Counted from the stretch's first letter, positions 41,147-52,395 are shown. The stretch: 64,000 nt of DNA from an uncultured Albidovulum sp. (GCA_913064775.1 CAJYAD010000016.1:43539-107538); one strand, 5' to 3'. Numbers and translations: made by a program. Notes: a model not told the origin generated them from the letters alone.

Positions 41147-43567
41147 CTAGCCCCGCAGCACACCGCCGGTGGCTTTGCCGACCTTCTCGACGATCTTGGC
41201 GCTGACGGCCTCGATCTCTTCCTCGGTCAGGGTCTTGTCGCGGGGCTGCAACCGCACGCTGATGGCGATGGATTTCTTGCCTGCACCCATCTGCGCCTCG
41301 GCCGCCGCGCCGGTGAACTGGTCGAAGACGGCGACCCGTTCGATCAGCGCCTTGTCGGCGCCCTGAGCGGCGTTCAGCAGCGTCAGCGCCTCGACCCCGG
41401 CATCGACGACGAAGGCAAAGTCGCGCTCGACCGACTGCAGCGTCGACAGCGCCAGCGCCGGGCGCGTGGTGCCCTTGGCCTTGGGCTGGGGCACGTTCTC
41501 GATCATCACGCTGAAGGCCACCGCCGGGCCTTTCACGCCCAGCGCGGCCAGCACCTTGGGGTGCAGCTCACCAAAGGTGGCCAGCGCATTCGGCCCCAGC
41601 GCCATGCGGCCCGAGCGGCCCGGATGCCACCAGCCCTCGACCTTGCGGTTGATCTGCGCGCGGGCCGGGGCGCCAAGGGCCGCCAGTACCGCCTCGGCAT
41701 CGGCCTTGGCATCGTAGAGGTCCACCGGCCGGCGCGAGCCATAGGGATCGCGCGGGGCCGCGGCGCCGACCAGCAGGCCGGTGGCATGCAGCACCTGCTC
41801 GCCCGGCTCGCCGCCGGTGAAAGCGGGGCCGACCTCGCAAAGCGCCAGATCGGCAAAGCCGCGCGCCTGATTGCGGGCCGCGGCCTGCAGCAGGCCCGGC
41901 AGCAGATCGGGGCGCATATGGGTCATCTCGGAGGAGATCGGGTTGTCGACGCGCAGCGCCTCCTGCCCGCCGCCGAACAGCACGGCAGAGGCCTGATCGA
42001 TGAAGCTGTAGGTGACGCATTCGTTGTAGCCCAGCGCCGCCAGCGTGCGCCGCGCCGCGTTCTCGCGCGTCTGCAGGGGCGTCAGGATCGGCGCCGGCAC
42101 GCCCGGCTGGGTGCGCGCCATCGGCTTGCCCTCAAGCTTCGTCAGCGAAGCGATGCGCGCCACCTCCTCGACCAGATCGGCCGAGCCCAGCACATCGGGA
42201 CGCCAGGACGGCGGCGTCGCCATATCGCCCTGCAGCGTGAAGCCCAGCGCCGTAAGCGTGGCGCGCTGAGTCTCGGGGGGAATGTCCATGCCGACCAGCG
42301 ATTGCACCCGGTCGGTATCCAGCCGGTAGGCGCGGGTGGTGTCGGGCGCCGCGCCGTCCATCACCACCTCGGATGCCTCGCCGCCGCAAAGGTCCAGCAC
42401 CATCTTGGTCGCCAGTTCCAGCCCCGGCAGGGTGAACTCCGGGTCCACGCCGCGCTCAAACCGGTAGCGCGCGTCGGAATTGATCTTCAGCGCGCGGCCG
42501 GTGGTGGCGATGGTGGTGGGATCCCAATAGGCGCTCTCGACGAAGACATCCTTGGTCTCCTCGGTGCAGCCCGACAGTTCCCCGCCCATGATGCCGGCGA
42601 TGCTTTCGACCTGCTCGGCGTCCGAGATCGCCATCATCCCCGGCTGCAGCGCATAGGTCTTGCCGTCAAGCGCCAGGATCTCCTCGCCGCCCTGCGCGGG
42701 ATGAATGCGCAGCGCGCCGCCGTTCACCTTGGCCATGTCAAAGACATGCAGCGGGCGGTTCAGGTCGTAGGTGAAGAAGTTGGTGATATCGACCAGCGCC
42801 GAGATCGGCCGCAGCCCGATCGCCCGCAGCCGCGCCTGCAGCCAGTCGGGCGAAGGGCCGTTGGTGACGCCCCGGATCACCCGCCCTGCGAACAGCGGGC
42901 AGCCCGTTTCCTTCAGCGCCGGGTCGATGGTGACCGAGACCGGGCTGGCGAAACCGCCCTTAACGGGTGTGATTTCCAGCGGCTTCAGCGTGCCGAGGCC
43001 GCGCGCGGCCAGATCGCGGGCCACGCCGCGCACGCCCAGCGCGTCGGGGCGGTTCGGGGTGATCTTGATGTAGATCATCGGGTCGTTCAGGCCGCGGTAG
43101 TCGATGAACCGCGCGCCCAGCGGCGCGTCTTCGGGCAGGTCGATGATGCCGTCGTGATCCTCCGAAATCATCAACTCGCGCTCCGAACAAAGCATCCCGT
43201 TCGAATCCACGCCCCGGATCACGCCGGGTTTCAGATCGACGCCGGTGCCCGGCACATGGGTGCCGACCGGGGCGAAGACGCCCACCAGCCCGGTGCGGGC
43301 ATTCGGCGCGCCGCAGACCACCTGGACCTCTTCCGGGGCTGAGCCGGGGCCGCCGGGATAGGTTTCCACCCGACACAGGCGCAGACGATCGGCATTCGGG
43401 TGCTGCACCGCCTCGATCACCCGGCAGATGCGGAAGGCGCCCAGGGTATCCGCAGGGTTCGCGACTTCCTCGACCTCAAGCCCGAGATCGGTGAGCGCAT
43501 AGAGGATATCGTCGAGCGTGGCCTCTGTCTCGAGGTGATCCTTCAGCCAGAACAGGGTGAATTTCAT
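41147..43567 (-). CDS. pheT: Phenylalanine--tRNA ligase beta subunit
   Basis: [36 protein letters not shown]3/B4, B5 and FDX-ACB regions present. Confidence 0.97.
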   Translation of the reverse strand: MKFTLFWLKDHLETEATLDDILYALTDLGLEVEEVANPADTLGAFRICRVIEAVQHPNADRLRLCRVETYPGGPGSAPEEVQVVCGAPNARTGLVGVFAPVGTHVPGTGVDLKPGVIRGVDSNGMLCSERELMISEDHDGIIDLPEDAPLGARFIDYRGLNDPMIYIKITPNRPDALGVRGVARDLAARGLGTLKPLEITPVKGGFASPVSVTIDPALKETGCPLFAGRVIRGVTNGPSPDWLQARLRAIGLRPISALVDITNFFTYDLNRPLHVFDMAKVNGGALRIHPAQGGEEILALDGKTYALQPGMMAISDAEQVESIAGIMGGELSGCTEETKDVFVESAYWDPTTIATTGRALKINSDARYRFERGVDPEFTLPGLELATKMVLDLCGGEASEVVMDGAAPDTTRAYRLDTDRVQSLVGMDIPPETQRATLTALGFTLQGDMATPPSWRPDVLGSADLVEEVARIASLTKLEGKPMARTQPGVPAPILTPLQTRENAARRTLAALGYNECVTYSFIDQASAVLFGGGQEALRVDNPISSEMTHMRPDLLPGLLQAAARNQARGFADLALCEVGPAFTGGEPGEQVLHATGLLVGAAAPRDPYGSRRPVDLYDAKADAEAVLAALGAPARAQINRKVEGWWHPGRSGRMALGPNALATFGELHPKVLAALGVKGPAVAFSVMIENVPQPKAKGTTRPALALSTLQSVERDFAFVVDAGVEALTLLNAAQGADKALIERVAVFDQFTGAAAEAQMGAGKKSIAISVRLQPRDKTLTEEEIEAVSAKIVEKVGKATGGVLRG

Positions 43568-43834
43568 CGCTTGGGCCCTTCGGAAAAACGTCGCCCGGGG
43601 CTTAGCGCAAAGCGCGGGCGAGGGGAAGGGCGGCGGGGGCCAGGACGGTGGGGGGAGGTAAGCCCTCTTACCGCCCGGTGCGCGCCGCAGGCGCAGGGCG
43701 CGCGCCTGCCCGTCCCGGCGGGCTGGCGCTCCGCGGCTCTCGATCACGGATCAACTTGGGCAGCGCATTGCCACCATAAATGGCGAAGCTCACCCACCAG
43801 AATGCGCCACCCCACGGGCAGGCGCGCACCCCGC

Positions 43835-44449
43835 TCAGGCCTTCTTCTGCCCGATCTTGGTCTCGGTCCCCGCCTTCAGCCGCACGATATTGGGGATATG
43901 GCGAATATAGACCAGCACGGTGAAGATGAAGATCAGGCCCACCATGTCGGGCCGATGCAGCAGCACCGCCCAGACCACGCTGAAGGCCGCCGACATAAGC
44001 CCCGCCACCGAGGAATAGCGCAAGAGCGCCGCCACCACGAGCCAGGTCGCGCAGGCCGCCAGCCCCAGCGGGAAGGACAGCGCCAGCATCGTGCCCAGGA
44101 AGGTGGCGATGCCCTTGCCGCCCTTGAAGCGCAGATAGACCGGGAAAAGATGCCCCAAGAAGGCGAAAAGCCCCGCCACCTGCATCACGTCCCGCCCGCC
44201 GATCAGCATCGCCGCCAGAAGCACCGCGATCGCGCCCTTGCCCGCATCGAAGATCAGCGTCAGCAGGGCGGCCAGCTTGTTGCCGCTGCGCAGCACATTG
44301 GTCGCGCCGATGTTGCCCGATCCGATCTGGCGCAGATCGCCCAGCCCGAAAAGCCGTGCCATGACGATGCCGAAGGGGATCGAGCCCAGCAGATAGGCGA
44401 CCAGCGCCACCAGGGCCAGCAGCGGCCAGGAATGAACGATCTGCGGCAT
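43835..44449 (-). CDS. plsY: Glycerol-3-phosphate acyltransferase PlsY
   Basis: YLLGSIPFGIVMARLFGLGDLRQIGSGNIGATNVLRSG; GHLFPVYLRFKGGKGIAT. Confidence 0.96.
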   Translation of the reverse strand: MPQIVHSWPLLALVALVAYLLGSIPFGIVMARLFGLGDLRQIGSGNIGATNVLRSGNKLAALLTLIFDAGKGAIAVLLAAMLIGGRDVMQVAGLFAFLGHLFPVYLRFKGGKGIATFLGTMLALSFPLGLAACATWLVVAALLRYSSVAGLMSAAFSVVWAVLLHRPDMVGLIFIFTVLVYIRHIPNIVRLKAGTETKIGQKKA

Positions 44450-44450
44450 C

Positions 44451-45734
44451 TCAGCCCTCCCCGGCCCCGAAAACCCTGCGCCCCGCGACGAAGGTGGCCA
44501 GAACCTTACCCTCCATCCGGGCGCCGTCAAAGGGCGTGTTCTTGGATTTCGACCGCAGCATGGTGAAGCGGTCCAGCACGAAGGGCGCCTCGGCGTCGAA
44601 CAGCACGAGATCGGCGGGCGCGCCCTCTTCCATCCGGCCCTGCGGCAGGCCCAGCCGCCGCGCCGGGTTCAGCGCCATGACGCGGAAAAGTTGCGGCAGT
44701 GTCAGCGTGCCGTCATGCACCAGCCGCAGCGCGGCCGGCAGGAAGGTTTCCAGCGCCACGGCCCCGGCGGCGGCCTCCTCATAGGGCAGGCGTTTCGATT
44801 CCTCGTCCTGCGGCGTGTGCATCGAGCACAGGATATCGATCAGCCCCGAGGCCAGCGCCTCGGCCACCGCGCGGCGGTCGTCCTCGGGGCGCAAGGGCGG
44901 CGACAGCTTGAAGAAGGTGCGATAATCGCCGACGTCGAATTCGTTCAGCGTGACATGGTGGACCGAGACCCCCGCCGTCACGTCAAGCCCGTTGGCCTTG
45001 GCGCGCTCCAGCGCCGGCAGGGTGCGCGCGCAGGTCACCTGATCGGCGTGGTAGCGCGCGCCGGTCATCTCGACCAGCGCCATGTCGCGGTCGAACCCCA
45101 TGCGTTCGGCCAGGGGCGAAACCCCCGGCAGGCCGCGCAGGCTGGCGAATTTGCCCGAGGTCACGGCGGCACCCTTCGACAGCACCGGATCCTGCGGATG
45201 GCCGATCACCAGCGCCCCCATCGCCCGCGCATAGGTCAGCGCGCGCGACAGCACCTTGTTGTCGGCGACGACGTGATCGCAATCGCTGAAGGCCACGGCG
45301 CCCGCATCCAGCAGAAAGCCGATCTCGGTCATCTCGCGGCCCTCGCGGCCCTTGGTCAGGGCGGCCATGTGGCGGATGCGGACGGGGCTGGCCTCGGCGG
45401 CGCGGCGGGTGACGAATTCCAGCGTCTCGGGGGTGTCGATGGCGGGGCTGGTGTCGGGCCGGGCGACGATGGTGGTCACCCCGCCTGCCGCCGCCGCAAG
45501 CCCCGCCGAGCGGAACGATTCCTTGTGCCGTTCGCCCGGCTCGCCCACCTTGACGCCGATGTCGACGATCCCCGGCGCCACCCATTTGCCGGCGCAATCG
45601 ACCACCTCGGCCCCCTTGGGCGCGGCCATGTCGCCGATCGCCGCGATCACGCCGCCATCCAGCACCAGATTGCCGCGCGTCTCGGTCCCGGCCTCCGGGT
45701 CGATGATCCGGGCGTTTTCCAGAAAGACAGTCAT
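44451..45734 (-). CDS. pyrC: Dihydroorotase (PyrC)
   Basis: Amidohydrolase fold; operonic with pyrB; VDCAGKWVAPGIVDIGVKVGEPG (see finding on the motif). Confidence 0.9.
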   Translation of the reverse strand: MTVFLENARIIDPEAGTETRGNLVLDGGVIAAIGDMAAPKGAEVVDCAGKWVAPGIVDIGVKVGEPGERHKESFRSAGLAAAAGGVTTIVARPDTSPAIDTPETLEFVTRRAAEASPVRIRHMAALTKGREGREMTEIGFLLDAGAVAFSDCDHVVADNKVLSRALTYARAMGALVIGHPQDPVLSKGAAVTSGKFASLRGLPGVSPLAERMGFDRDMALVEMTGARYHADQVTCARTLPALERAKANGLDVTAGVSVHHVTLNEFDVGDYRTFFKLSPPLRPEDDRRAVAEALASGLIDILCSMHTPQDEESKRLPYEEAAAGAVALETFLPAALRLVHDGTLTLPQLFRVMALNPARRLGLPQGRMEEGAPADLVLFDAEAPFVLDRFTMLRSKSKNTPFDGARMEGKVLATFVAGRRVFGAGEG

Positions 45735-46291
45735 CCGCGTATCCCCATCCACAGCATGAGCGCGACCCCCGCCACGATCGCCGCCACCAGCGCCCCGCCC
45801 AAGCGCCCGAACTTCGGCAGGCCGCGAACCGCATCAACCTTGGACATCTCGGGCCCGGGCGGCACCGCGCCCCGCACCGAGGCATCGCGCAGCGGTTCGA
45901 AATGCGCCTCGGGGATTTCCTCGTCCCAGGTGCCGACCCAGCGCAGCGGCGCATGCGGGTCGATCACCTGCGCCTGGCCCCCGAAGGCGCCCGAGGTGAT
46001 CACCACCAGCGGCCCGCGCAAGGCGTCCAGCCGCAACCGGTCCTGCGCGATGGCCGCCTCATTGATGCCGCCGCCCTGGATCAGGTAATTGGTCAGCCCG
46101 ATCTCGGCCACGTCCTTGACCTCGAAAGCCTCGACATAATCGGGGTCGAGCACCCGCGCCCCCAGCGCCGCCTTCAGCGGCCAGTCATCCGAAGGCTCGG
46201 CGAAGGCCGTGATGTCCTCGGGGGGCAGATCGATCGCGAACAGCCGGATCACCCCGCGTTCGCCGACCGGGATATGCATCTTCTCGCTCAC
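45731..46291 (-). CDS. Hypothetical protein with C-terminal TM, between pyrB and pyrC
   Basis: 186 aa; overlapping start/stop with both pyr genes. Confidence 0.75.
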   Translation of the reverse strand: MSEKMHIPVGERGVIRLFAIDLPPEDITAFAEPSDDWPLKAALGARVLDPDYVEAFEVKDVAEIGLTNYLIQGGGINEAAIAQDRLRLDALRGPLVVITSGAFGGQAQVIDPHAPLRWVGTWDEEIPEAHFEPLRDASVRGAVPPGPEMSKVDAVRGLPKFGRLGGALVAAIVAGVALMLWMGIRG

Positions 46292-47250
46292 ACCATCACC
46301 CCGGCGGCGGCCATGCCGCGCGTGGCCTTGAGGTTGCGCGCCAACAGCTCCATCGCCGCCATGCGCACCGCGACGCCCATCTCCACCTGCTCTTGAATGA
46401 CCGAGCGGTTGATGTCGTCGGCCAGCGTGCCGTCGATCTCGACCCCGCGGTTCATCGGGCCGGGATGCATGACGATCGCGTCGTCCTTGGCATAGGCCAG
46501 CTTCTCGGCATCCAGCCCGTAGCGGTGGAAATATTCACGCTCGGAGGGGATGAAGCCGCCGTCCATCCGCTCTTTCTGAAGGCGCAGCATCATCACCACA
46601 TCGGCGCCCTCAAGGCCCGCGCGCATGTCCTCATAGACCTCGCAGCCCAGCTCTGCCACGCCCGAGGGCATCAGGGTGGGCGGCCCGATCAGGCGCACCC
46701 GGTTCTCCATCTTGCCCAGCAGCAGAAGGTTCGACCGCGCCACCCGGCTGTGGGCGATGTCGCCGCAGATCGCCACCGTCAGCCGGTGCAGGCGCCCCTT
46801 GGCGCGGCGGATCGTCAGCGCGTCCAGCAGCGCCTGGGTGGGATGTTCGTGCCGCCCGTCGCCGGCGTTCAGCACGGCGCAGTTCACCTTCTGCGCCAAC
46901 AGGTCCACGGCACCCGAATTCTGGTGCCGCACGACCAGCAGATCGGGGTGCATCGCGTTCAGGGTCAGCGCCGTGTCGATCAGGGTCTCGCCCTTCTTCA
47001 CGCTCGACTGCGCGACGGCCATGTTCATCACGTCGGCGCCGAGCCGCTTGCCGGCCAGCTCAAAACTGGCCTGGGTGCGGGTCGAGGCTTCGAAGAACAT
47101 GTTGATCTGGGTCATCCCCGCCAGCACATCGGTCTTCTTGATCGTGCGGCGGTTCAGATCGACATAGGTTTCGGCAAGGTCGAGAAGAGTGCGAATCTCC
47201 TCGGGCGCGAGATGTTCGATGCCGAGAAGATGGCGTGCGCGGAACGTCAT
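46288..47250 (-). CDS. pyrB: Aspartate carbamoyltransferase catalytic subunit
   Basis: [44 protein letters not shown]. Confidence 0.97.
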   Translation of the reverse strand: MTFRARHLLGIEHLAPEEIRTLLDLAETYVDLNRRTIKKTDVLAGMTQINMFFEASTRTQASFELAGKRLGADVMNMAVAQSSVKKGETLIDTALTLNAMHPDLLVVRHQNSGAVDLLAQKVNCAVLNAGDGRHEHPTQALLDALTIRRAKGRLHRLTVAICGDIAHSRVARSNLLLLGKMENRVRLIGPPTLMPSGVAELGCEVYEDMRAGLEGADVVMMLRLQKERMDGGFIPSEREYFHRYGLDAEKLAYAKDDAIVMHPGPMNRGVEIDGTLADDINRSVIQEQVEMGVAVRMAAMELLARNLKATRGMAAAGVMV

Positions 47251-47457
47251 GGGGCCTCCGGTCCGGGTCATCCGCTTATAGAAAGGCCGGGGACGGGGGA
47301 CAAGGGCGCGGGCGGCGGCATGGGGCCGAAATTGGCGGCTTTCGTGGTGGCGTTCGTGGTGGGCGCGCCACCGGCCCCGCCTGCCCCCTCGACCCGGCGC
47401 GGGAACCCGCTAGGCTGGCGCCGCATTCAGAAAGCATTCCTTCCAACCCGGTTCGAC

Positions 47458-48747
47458 ATGATCCAAGCACTTACCCAGGCCGCCTTCGACCGCCTCGCAG
47501 GCCCGGTGGCGGAAAACGACCTTCCCCCCGAGATCCAGCAGCGGGAGCCTGCGAATTTCCTGCGCCATGTCGGCGCGCTGATCCAGACCAAGACGGCCGA
47601 CGGTCTGGTCGACCCGAAGCTGGTGCTGAGCTGGTTGCTGACCCAGGGCGGCGCGGGGGCGGTTTTCGTGGGGCTGCTGGTGCCGATCCGTGAGGCCGGC
47701 GCGCTCTTGCCGCAGCTGTTCGTGTCGGACCGGATCCGCCGCATGAAACAGCGCAAATGGGCCTGGAGCGGCGGCGCCGCGGTGCAGGGGCTGGCGGCCC
47801 TGGGGCTGGGCCTGGCGGGGCTGACGCTGTCGGGCCCGGCGCTCGGGGTGGCGATCTGCGCGGCACTGACGCTGCTGGCGGTGGCGCGCTCGGTCTGTTC
47901 GGCCAGCCACAAGGATGTGCTGGGGCGCACCATCGCCAAGGGGCGGCGCGGCGCGGTCGGCGGGCTGGCGGGATCGATCGCGGCGGGGGCGGTGCTGCTG
48001 TTCGCGGCGGTGCTGCTGTCGGGGCTGGCACCGCGCAAGGCGCTGGTCTTGGGCGCGCTGGCACTGGCCGCGCTGTTGTGGCTGGGGGCGGCGGCGCTGA
48101 TGTCGGGGCTGGCGGAACCCAGCGCGCCGGCCAAGGAGGACGCAAGCAGCGGGCTGCACGCCGCGCTTGGCCAGTTGCACCACCTGCGCCGCGACCCAAG
48201 GCTGGCGCGCTTCGTCGTGGCGCGCGGGCTGCTGACGGCGACGGCGCTGGCACCGCCCTATATCGTGCTTATGGCGGGCGAAGGCGCAAAGGGCGCGCTG
48301 AAGGGGGATCTGGGGGCGATGGTGCTGGCCTCATCGCTGGCGGCGCTGGCCTCGTCCTATGTCTGGGGGCGCATGGCGGACCGATCAAGCCGCCGCGTGC
48401 TGATCCTCTCGGGGCTGATGGGTGCGTGCGGCATGGCGCTGGCGCTGGGTCTGGGCGCCGCCGGGGCGATGGCCACGCTCTGGGCCCCGGCGCTGGTGCT
48501 TTTCGTGCTGAACCTGGCGCATCAGGGGGTGCGGCTGGGCCGCTCGACCTATCTGGTCGACATGGCAAAGGACGACCTGCGCACCGCCTATACTTCGGTC
48601 GCCAACACGGTGATCGGGGTGCTCCTGCTGGCCTCGGGCGCCTTCGGGGCGCTGGCGGCGATCGGCGGCCCGGCCGTGACGCTGGCGCTGTTCGCGGCGA
48701 TGGCGCTGGCGGCCGCCTGGGTGGCGCGCGGCCTGCCCGAAGCCTAG
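47458..48747 (+). CDS. MFS transporter
   Basis: ~12 hydrophobic segments; start chosen at MIQALTQAAFDRL inside a longer ORF whose 5' part is antisense to pyrB. Confidence 0.85.
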   Translation: MIQALTQAAFDRLAGPVAENDLPPEIQQREPANFLRHVGALIQTKTADGLVDPKLVLSWLLTQGGAGAVFVGLLVPIREAGALLPQLFVSDRIRRMKQRKWAWSGGAAVQGLAALGLGLAGLTLSGPALGVAICAALTLLAVARSVCSASHKDVLGRTIAKGRRGAVGGLAGSIAAGAVLLFAAVLLSGLAPRKALVLGALALAALLWLGAAALMSGLAEPSAPAKEDASSGLHAALGQLHHLRRDPRLARFVVARGLLTATALAPPYIVLMAGEGAKGALKGDLGAMVLASSLAALASSYVWGRMADRSSRRVLILSGLMGACGMALALGLGAAGAMATLWAPALVLFVLNLAHQGVRLGRSTYLVDMAKDDLRTAYTSVANTVIGVLLLASGAFGALAAIGGPAVTLALFAAMALAAAWVARGLPEA

Positions 48748-48826
48748 GCGGGGCAAGCCGCCCCGGCGCCTGTGGCTTCCTTTCGCGGCGCGGTCGGGGT
48801 ACCCCTGACGGAAACCGGAGGACAGC

Positions 48827-49582
48827 ATGGCCGCACCGCAATATCTGGAAACGCCGCAAGGTCGGCGCATCGCCTATCACCTGACCCCCGGCACGGGCCC
48901 GGGCGTCGTGTTCCTTGGCGGGTTCAAATCCGACATGGAGGGCACCAAGGCAGTGCATCTGCAGGCCTGGGCCGAGGCGCAGGGCCGCGCCTTCCTGCGC
49001 TTCGACTATTCCGGTCACGGCCAGTCCTCGGGCGATTTCCTGGGGGGCTGCATCGGCGACTGGGCCGAGGATGCGGCGGCGGCGATCACCGCGCTGACTA
49101 AGGGGCCGCAACTGCTGGTGGGCTCGTCCATGGGCGGCTGGATGTCGCTTCTGATGTGCCGCCGGCTGGGGGCGAAGATCGCCGGGCTGGTGGGCATCGC
49201 GGCGGCGCCGGATTTCACCGAAGACAGCATGTGGGCCAGCTTTGACGCGGCCCAGCGACAGGCGCTGGAGAAGGCGGGCCAGATCGCCCTGCCCTCGGAA
49301 TACTCGGATGAGCCCTATATCATCACCCGCCGCCTGATCGAGGATGGCCGGAACCATCTGGTCCTGCACGCCCCCCTGTCCCTGCCCTTCCCGGTTCGCC
49401 TGCTGCAGGGCACGGCGGATGCCGATGTGCCGCAATCGGTTGCCCTGCGCCTGCTGGCGCATCTGGAAGGCCCCGATATCCGGCTGACGCTGGTGAAGGG
49501 CGCCGATCACCGCTTTTCCACCCCCGCCTGCCTGACGCTGATCGAATCGGCGCTGGCCGAGGTGCTGGAAGCCGCCGCGTGA
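48827..49582 (+). CDS. Alpha/beta hydrolase
   Basis: VVFLGGFKSDMEGTKA; FDYSGHGQSSGDF; nucleophile elbow VGSSMGGWMS. Confidence 0.92.
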   Translation: MAAPQYLETPQGRRIAYHLTPGTGPGVVFLGGFKSDMEGTKAVHLQAWAEAQGRAFLRFDYSGHGQSSGDFLGGCIGDWAEDAAAAITALTKGPQLLVGSSMGGWMSLLMCRRLGAKIAGLVGIAAAPDFTEDSMWASFDAAQRQALEKAGQIALPSEYSDEPYIITRRLIEDGRNHLVLHAPLSLPFPVRLLQGTADADVPQSVALRLLAHLEGPDIRLTLVKGADHRFSTPACLTLIESALAEVLEAAA

Positions 49583-50574
49583 TCTGGCCGCAAGCGGCGC
49601 TCTGGGCCTCGATCTGGGCCGCGCTGGCCCTGGCCGCGGCGATCGTGCTGCTGTGGACCTTCGGGCCGCGCGCGACGATGGACAGCCGCCTTACCTTCGA
49701 CGCGGGCGGGATGGGGCCCGACCTCGACGCCTATCTCGCAGACCGCGAAACGCGCTTTGCCGACATCACCCCGGGGGTGGAAAAACGCATCCTCTGGGCC
49801 GGGGCGGCGGGGGCGCAAACCGATCTGGCGGTGGTCTACATCCATGGCTTCTCGGCCACGTCCGAGGAAATCCGCCCGGTGCCGGACAGGGTGGCCAAGG
49901 CGCTGGGGGCAAACCTTTTCTACACACGGCTGGCGGGCCATGGTCGTGGCGGCGCGGCGCTGGCGGGCGCCACGACCGGCGCGTGGATCGACGATCTGGC
50001 CGAGGCCCTGGCGATCGGCCAGCGGATCGGGCGCAAAGTGCTGGTGATCGCCACCTCGACCGGCGCCACGCTGGCGGCGGTGGGCGCCACCGATCCGCGG
50101 CTTTCGGCGCAGATCCAGGGGCTTGTGCTGGTCTCGCCCAACTTCCGCCTCCGCAACCCGGCAGCGGGGCTGCTGACCCTGCCCTTCGCGCGCCGGTGGG
50201 TGCCGCTGGTCGCTGGCCGCGAACGCGCCTTCACCGCACGCCACCCGCAGCAGGCAACCTATTGGACTCTGCGCTACCCCACCGCGGCGCTGTTTGCGAT
50301 GGCCGCGCTGGTCGCCCATGCCTTGCGTCAGGATTTCGCCTCTGCCCCGCAGCCCGCACTGTTCGTCTACGCCCCCGCCGACCGGGTGGTAGACCAGCGC
50401 CAGACCGCCCGCATCGCTGCCCGCTGGGGCGGCCCCCGCCAGGAAGCCCGCCGCGTCATGGGCCCCACCGACGACCCGGAAGCGCATGTGATCGCGGGCG
50501 ACATCCTCAGCCCCGGGCAGACTGCGGACACGGCCAAGCTGATCGTCGACTGGGCTCGCGCGCAGGCATTCTGA
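49579..50574 (+). CDS. Alpha/beta hydrolase (lysophospholipase-like), N-terminal TM
   Basis: VVYIHGFSATSEEIRP; ARLAGHGRGGAAL; ATSTGATLAA; overlaps the preceding hydrolase gene. Confidence 0.88.
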   Translation: MIWPQAALWASIWAALALAAAIVLLWTFGPRATMDSRLTFDAGGMGPDLDAYLADRETRFADITPGVEKRILWAGAAGAQTDLAVVYIHGFSATSEEIRPVPDRVAKALGANLFYTRLAGHGRGGAALAGATTGAWIDDLAEALAIGQRIGRKVLVIATSTGATLAAVGATDPRLSAQIQGLVLVSPNFRLRNPAAGLLTLPFARRWVPLVAGRERAFTARHPQQATYWTLRYPTAALFAMAALVAHALRQDFASAPQPALFVYAPADRVVDQRQTARIAARWGGPRQEARRVMGPTDDPEAHVIAGDILSPGQTADTAKLIVDWARAQAF

Positions 50575-50662
50575 ACCCCGCCCCGGGCGAAACCCGCAAG
50601 AAGCGGGTCGCGGGGCGGCGCGCGGCGGCCTATCCTGCCCCCACGACAGGAGAGACCGCCAG

Positions 50663-51541
50663 ATGTTCGACGACCCCGACAGCCCCGCCTATCACTACCG
50701 CGTCATCGCCCGCGCCCTGCACGAGATCGACGCCGGCGGCCCGCAGATGCGGCTAGAGGATCTGGCCGCCCGCATCGGCATGAGCCCAGCGCATTTCCAA
50801 CGCCTGTTCAGCCGCTGGGTCGGGGTCTCGCCAAAGCGCTATCAGCAATATCTGACGCTGGGCCTCGCGCGGCAGTTGCTGGCCGAGCGCCACTCGGTTC
50901 TCGAGACCGCGCTGCAGGCGGGGCTGTCGGGCAGCGGGCGGCTGCACGATCTGTTCCTGCGCTGGGAAGCCATGAGTCCCGGCGACTACGCCCGGGGCGG
51001 TGCCGGGCTGACGATCTTCTGGGGTTGGTTCGACAGCCCCTTCGGCGCGGCGCTGGTGATGGGCACCGAGAAGGGCCTGTGCGGCATCGGCTTTGCCGAA
51101 GAAACCGGCGCGAGCGCCACCATGACCGACCTGCTGGCGCGCTGGCCGCGGGCCGATTTCGTCGAGGATCCGGCCCGCCTTGCCCCCTGGGCCAAGGCCG
51201 CCTTTGGCCAGCGCCGGGGCGAGACGCCGCTGTTTCTGTGCGGCGCACCGTTCCAGATCAAGGTGTGGGAGGCATTGCTGTCGATCCCCTCGGGCCATGT
51301 GACCACCTATTCCGACATCGCCCAGGCGATCGGCCACCCCAAGGCGGTGCGCGCGGTGGGCACGGCGGTGGGGCGCAACCCGCTGTCGTGGCTGATCCCC
51401 TGCCACCGGGCGCTGCGCCGCTCGGGCGGGCTGGGGGGCTATCATTGGGGCCTGCCGGTGAAACGCGCCATGCTGGCCTGGGAAAGCGCCCGTGCCGAGG
51501 CCGGGACGGGGGCGGGCGACGCGGCCAGCGACGCGGCCTGA
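50663..51541 (+). CDS. AraC-type HTH fused to methylated-DNA--protein-cysteine methyltransferase
   Basis: AraC HTH (LEDLAARIGMSPAHFQRLFSRWVGVSPKRYQQ) followed by MGMT with LIPCHRALRRSGGLGGYHWG. Confidence 0.93.
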   Translation: MFDDPDSPAYHYRVIARALHEIDAGGPQMRLEDLAARIGMSPAHFQRLFSRWVGVSPKRYQQYLTLGLARQLLAERHSVLETALQAGLSGSGRLHDLFLRWEAMSPGDYARGGAGLTIFWGWFDSPFGAALVMGTEKGLCGIGFAEETGASATMTDLLARWPRADFVEDPARLAPWAKAAFGQRRGETPLFLCGAPFQIKVWEALLSIPSGHVTTYSDIAQAIGHPKAVRAVGTAVGRNPLSWLIPCHRALRRSGGLGGYHWGLPVKRAMLAWESARAEAGTGAGDAASDAA

Positions 51542-51682
51542 CCCGGGCCGGGCGCCCCCGCGCGTCGATTGCCGCCAGCCCGCAATCGGCGGTTTCGCGC
51601 TGATGCGACGACGCGCAACTTCGCGCGGCGAATCCAATCGGCTAAAGCCTGCGCAAGTATTTGACCCGTGTGAGGGAAACAC

Positions 51683-52345
51683 ATGACCTTTCGCCTGCCC
51701 TTGATGCTTGCCACCGTCAGCGCCCTAGCCCTGGCCGGCTGCGAAGCCCCGAACCCCAACGCCTATCCCAACGACCCGAACGCCCGCACCAAGAACGGCG
51801 CGCTGACCGGTGCCCTGATCGGCGCCGGTGCCGCCGCGATCTTCGGCAAGGGCGACACCACCGGCCAGGTCATCGCCGGCGCCGCGCTTGGCGCTGCGGT
51901 CGGTGGCGCCGTCGGCCATTCGATGGATCAACAGGCCGCCGACCTGCGCCGCCAGCTTGGCGATGGCCGGATCTCGATCATCAACGCGGGCGATCACCTC
52001 GTGGTGCGGATGCCGCAGGATATCCTGTTCGCCACCGACAGCGACCGCGTCCGTGCCCCCCTGCGCGAGGATCTGAGCGCCGTCGCGGACAACCTGCTGT
52101 CCTATCCCGACAGCACGATCCAGGTCATCGGCCATACCGACGACACCGGCTCTGCCCAATACAACCTCGGCCTATCGCAGCGCCGCGCCGGGGCCGTCGC
52201 GGGCGTGCTGATCGGCGACGGCGTGCCGCCGCGCCGGATCCAGACCATCGGCGCCGGAGAGGCCAATCCCATCGCTTCGAACGACACCACCTCGGGCCGG
52301 GCGCGCAACCGCCGCGTCGATATCATCATCCGCCCGAACCGCTGA
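51683..52345 (+). CDS. OmpA-family lipoprotein (YiaD-like)
   Basis: Lipobox LALAGC; Gly-zipper region; OmpA motif VIGHTDDTGSAQYNLGLSQRRAGAVAGVL...NRRVDIII. Confidence 0.93.
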   Translation: MTFRLPLMLATVSALALAGCEAPNPNAYPNDPNARTKNGALTGALIGAGAAAIFGKGDTTGQVIAGAALGAAVGGAVGHSMDQQAADLRRQLGDGRISIINAGDHLVVRMPQDILFATDSDRVRAPLREDLSAVADNLLSYPDSTIQVIGHTDDTGSAQYNLGLSQRRAGAVAGVLIGDGVPPRRIQTIGAGEANPIASNDTTSGRARNRRVDIIIRPNR

Positions 52346-52370
52346 TCGGCGCCGTCAGATCCTGCAGACA

Positions 52371-52395
52371 GGCCGGGCCCCGTGCCCGGCCTTTT
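52371..52395 (+). terminator. Rho-independent terminator GGCCGGGC-CCCGT-... stem ...GCCCGGCC-TTTT
   Basis: 8-bp perfect stem followed by TTTT just after the OmpA lipoprotein stop. Confidence 0.75.

Noticed and set aside
41093-43342. 749-aa plus-strand ORF antisense to pheT
   Set aside because: Composition (Arg/Gly/His/Ala-rich) is typical of the antisense frame of a high-GC gene; pheT is unambiguous.
46393-47457. 5' part of the 784-aa plus-strand ORF ahead of the MFS gene
   Set aside because: It is antisense to pyrB; the MFS protein plausibly starts at 47458.
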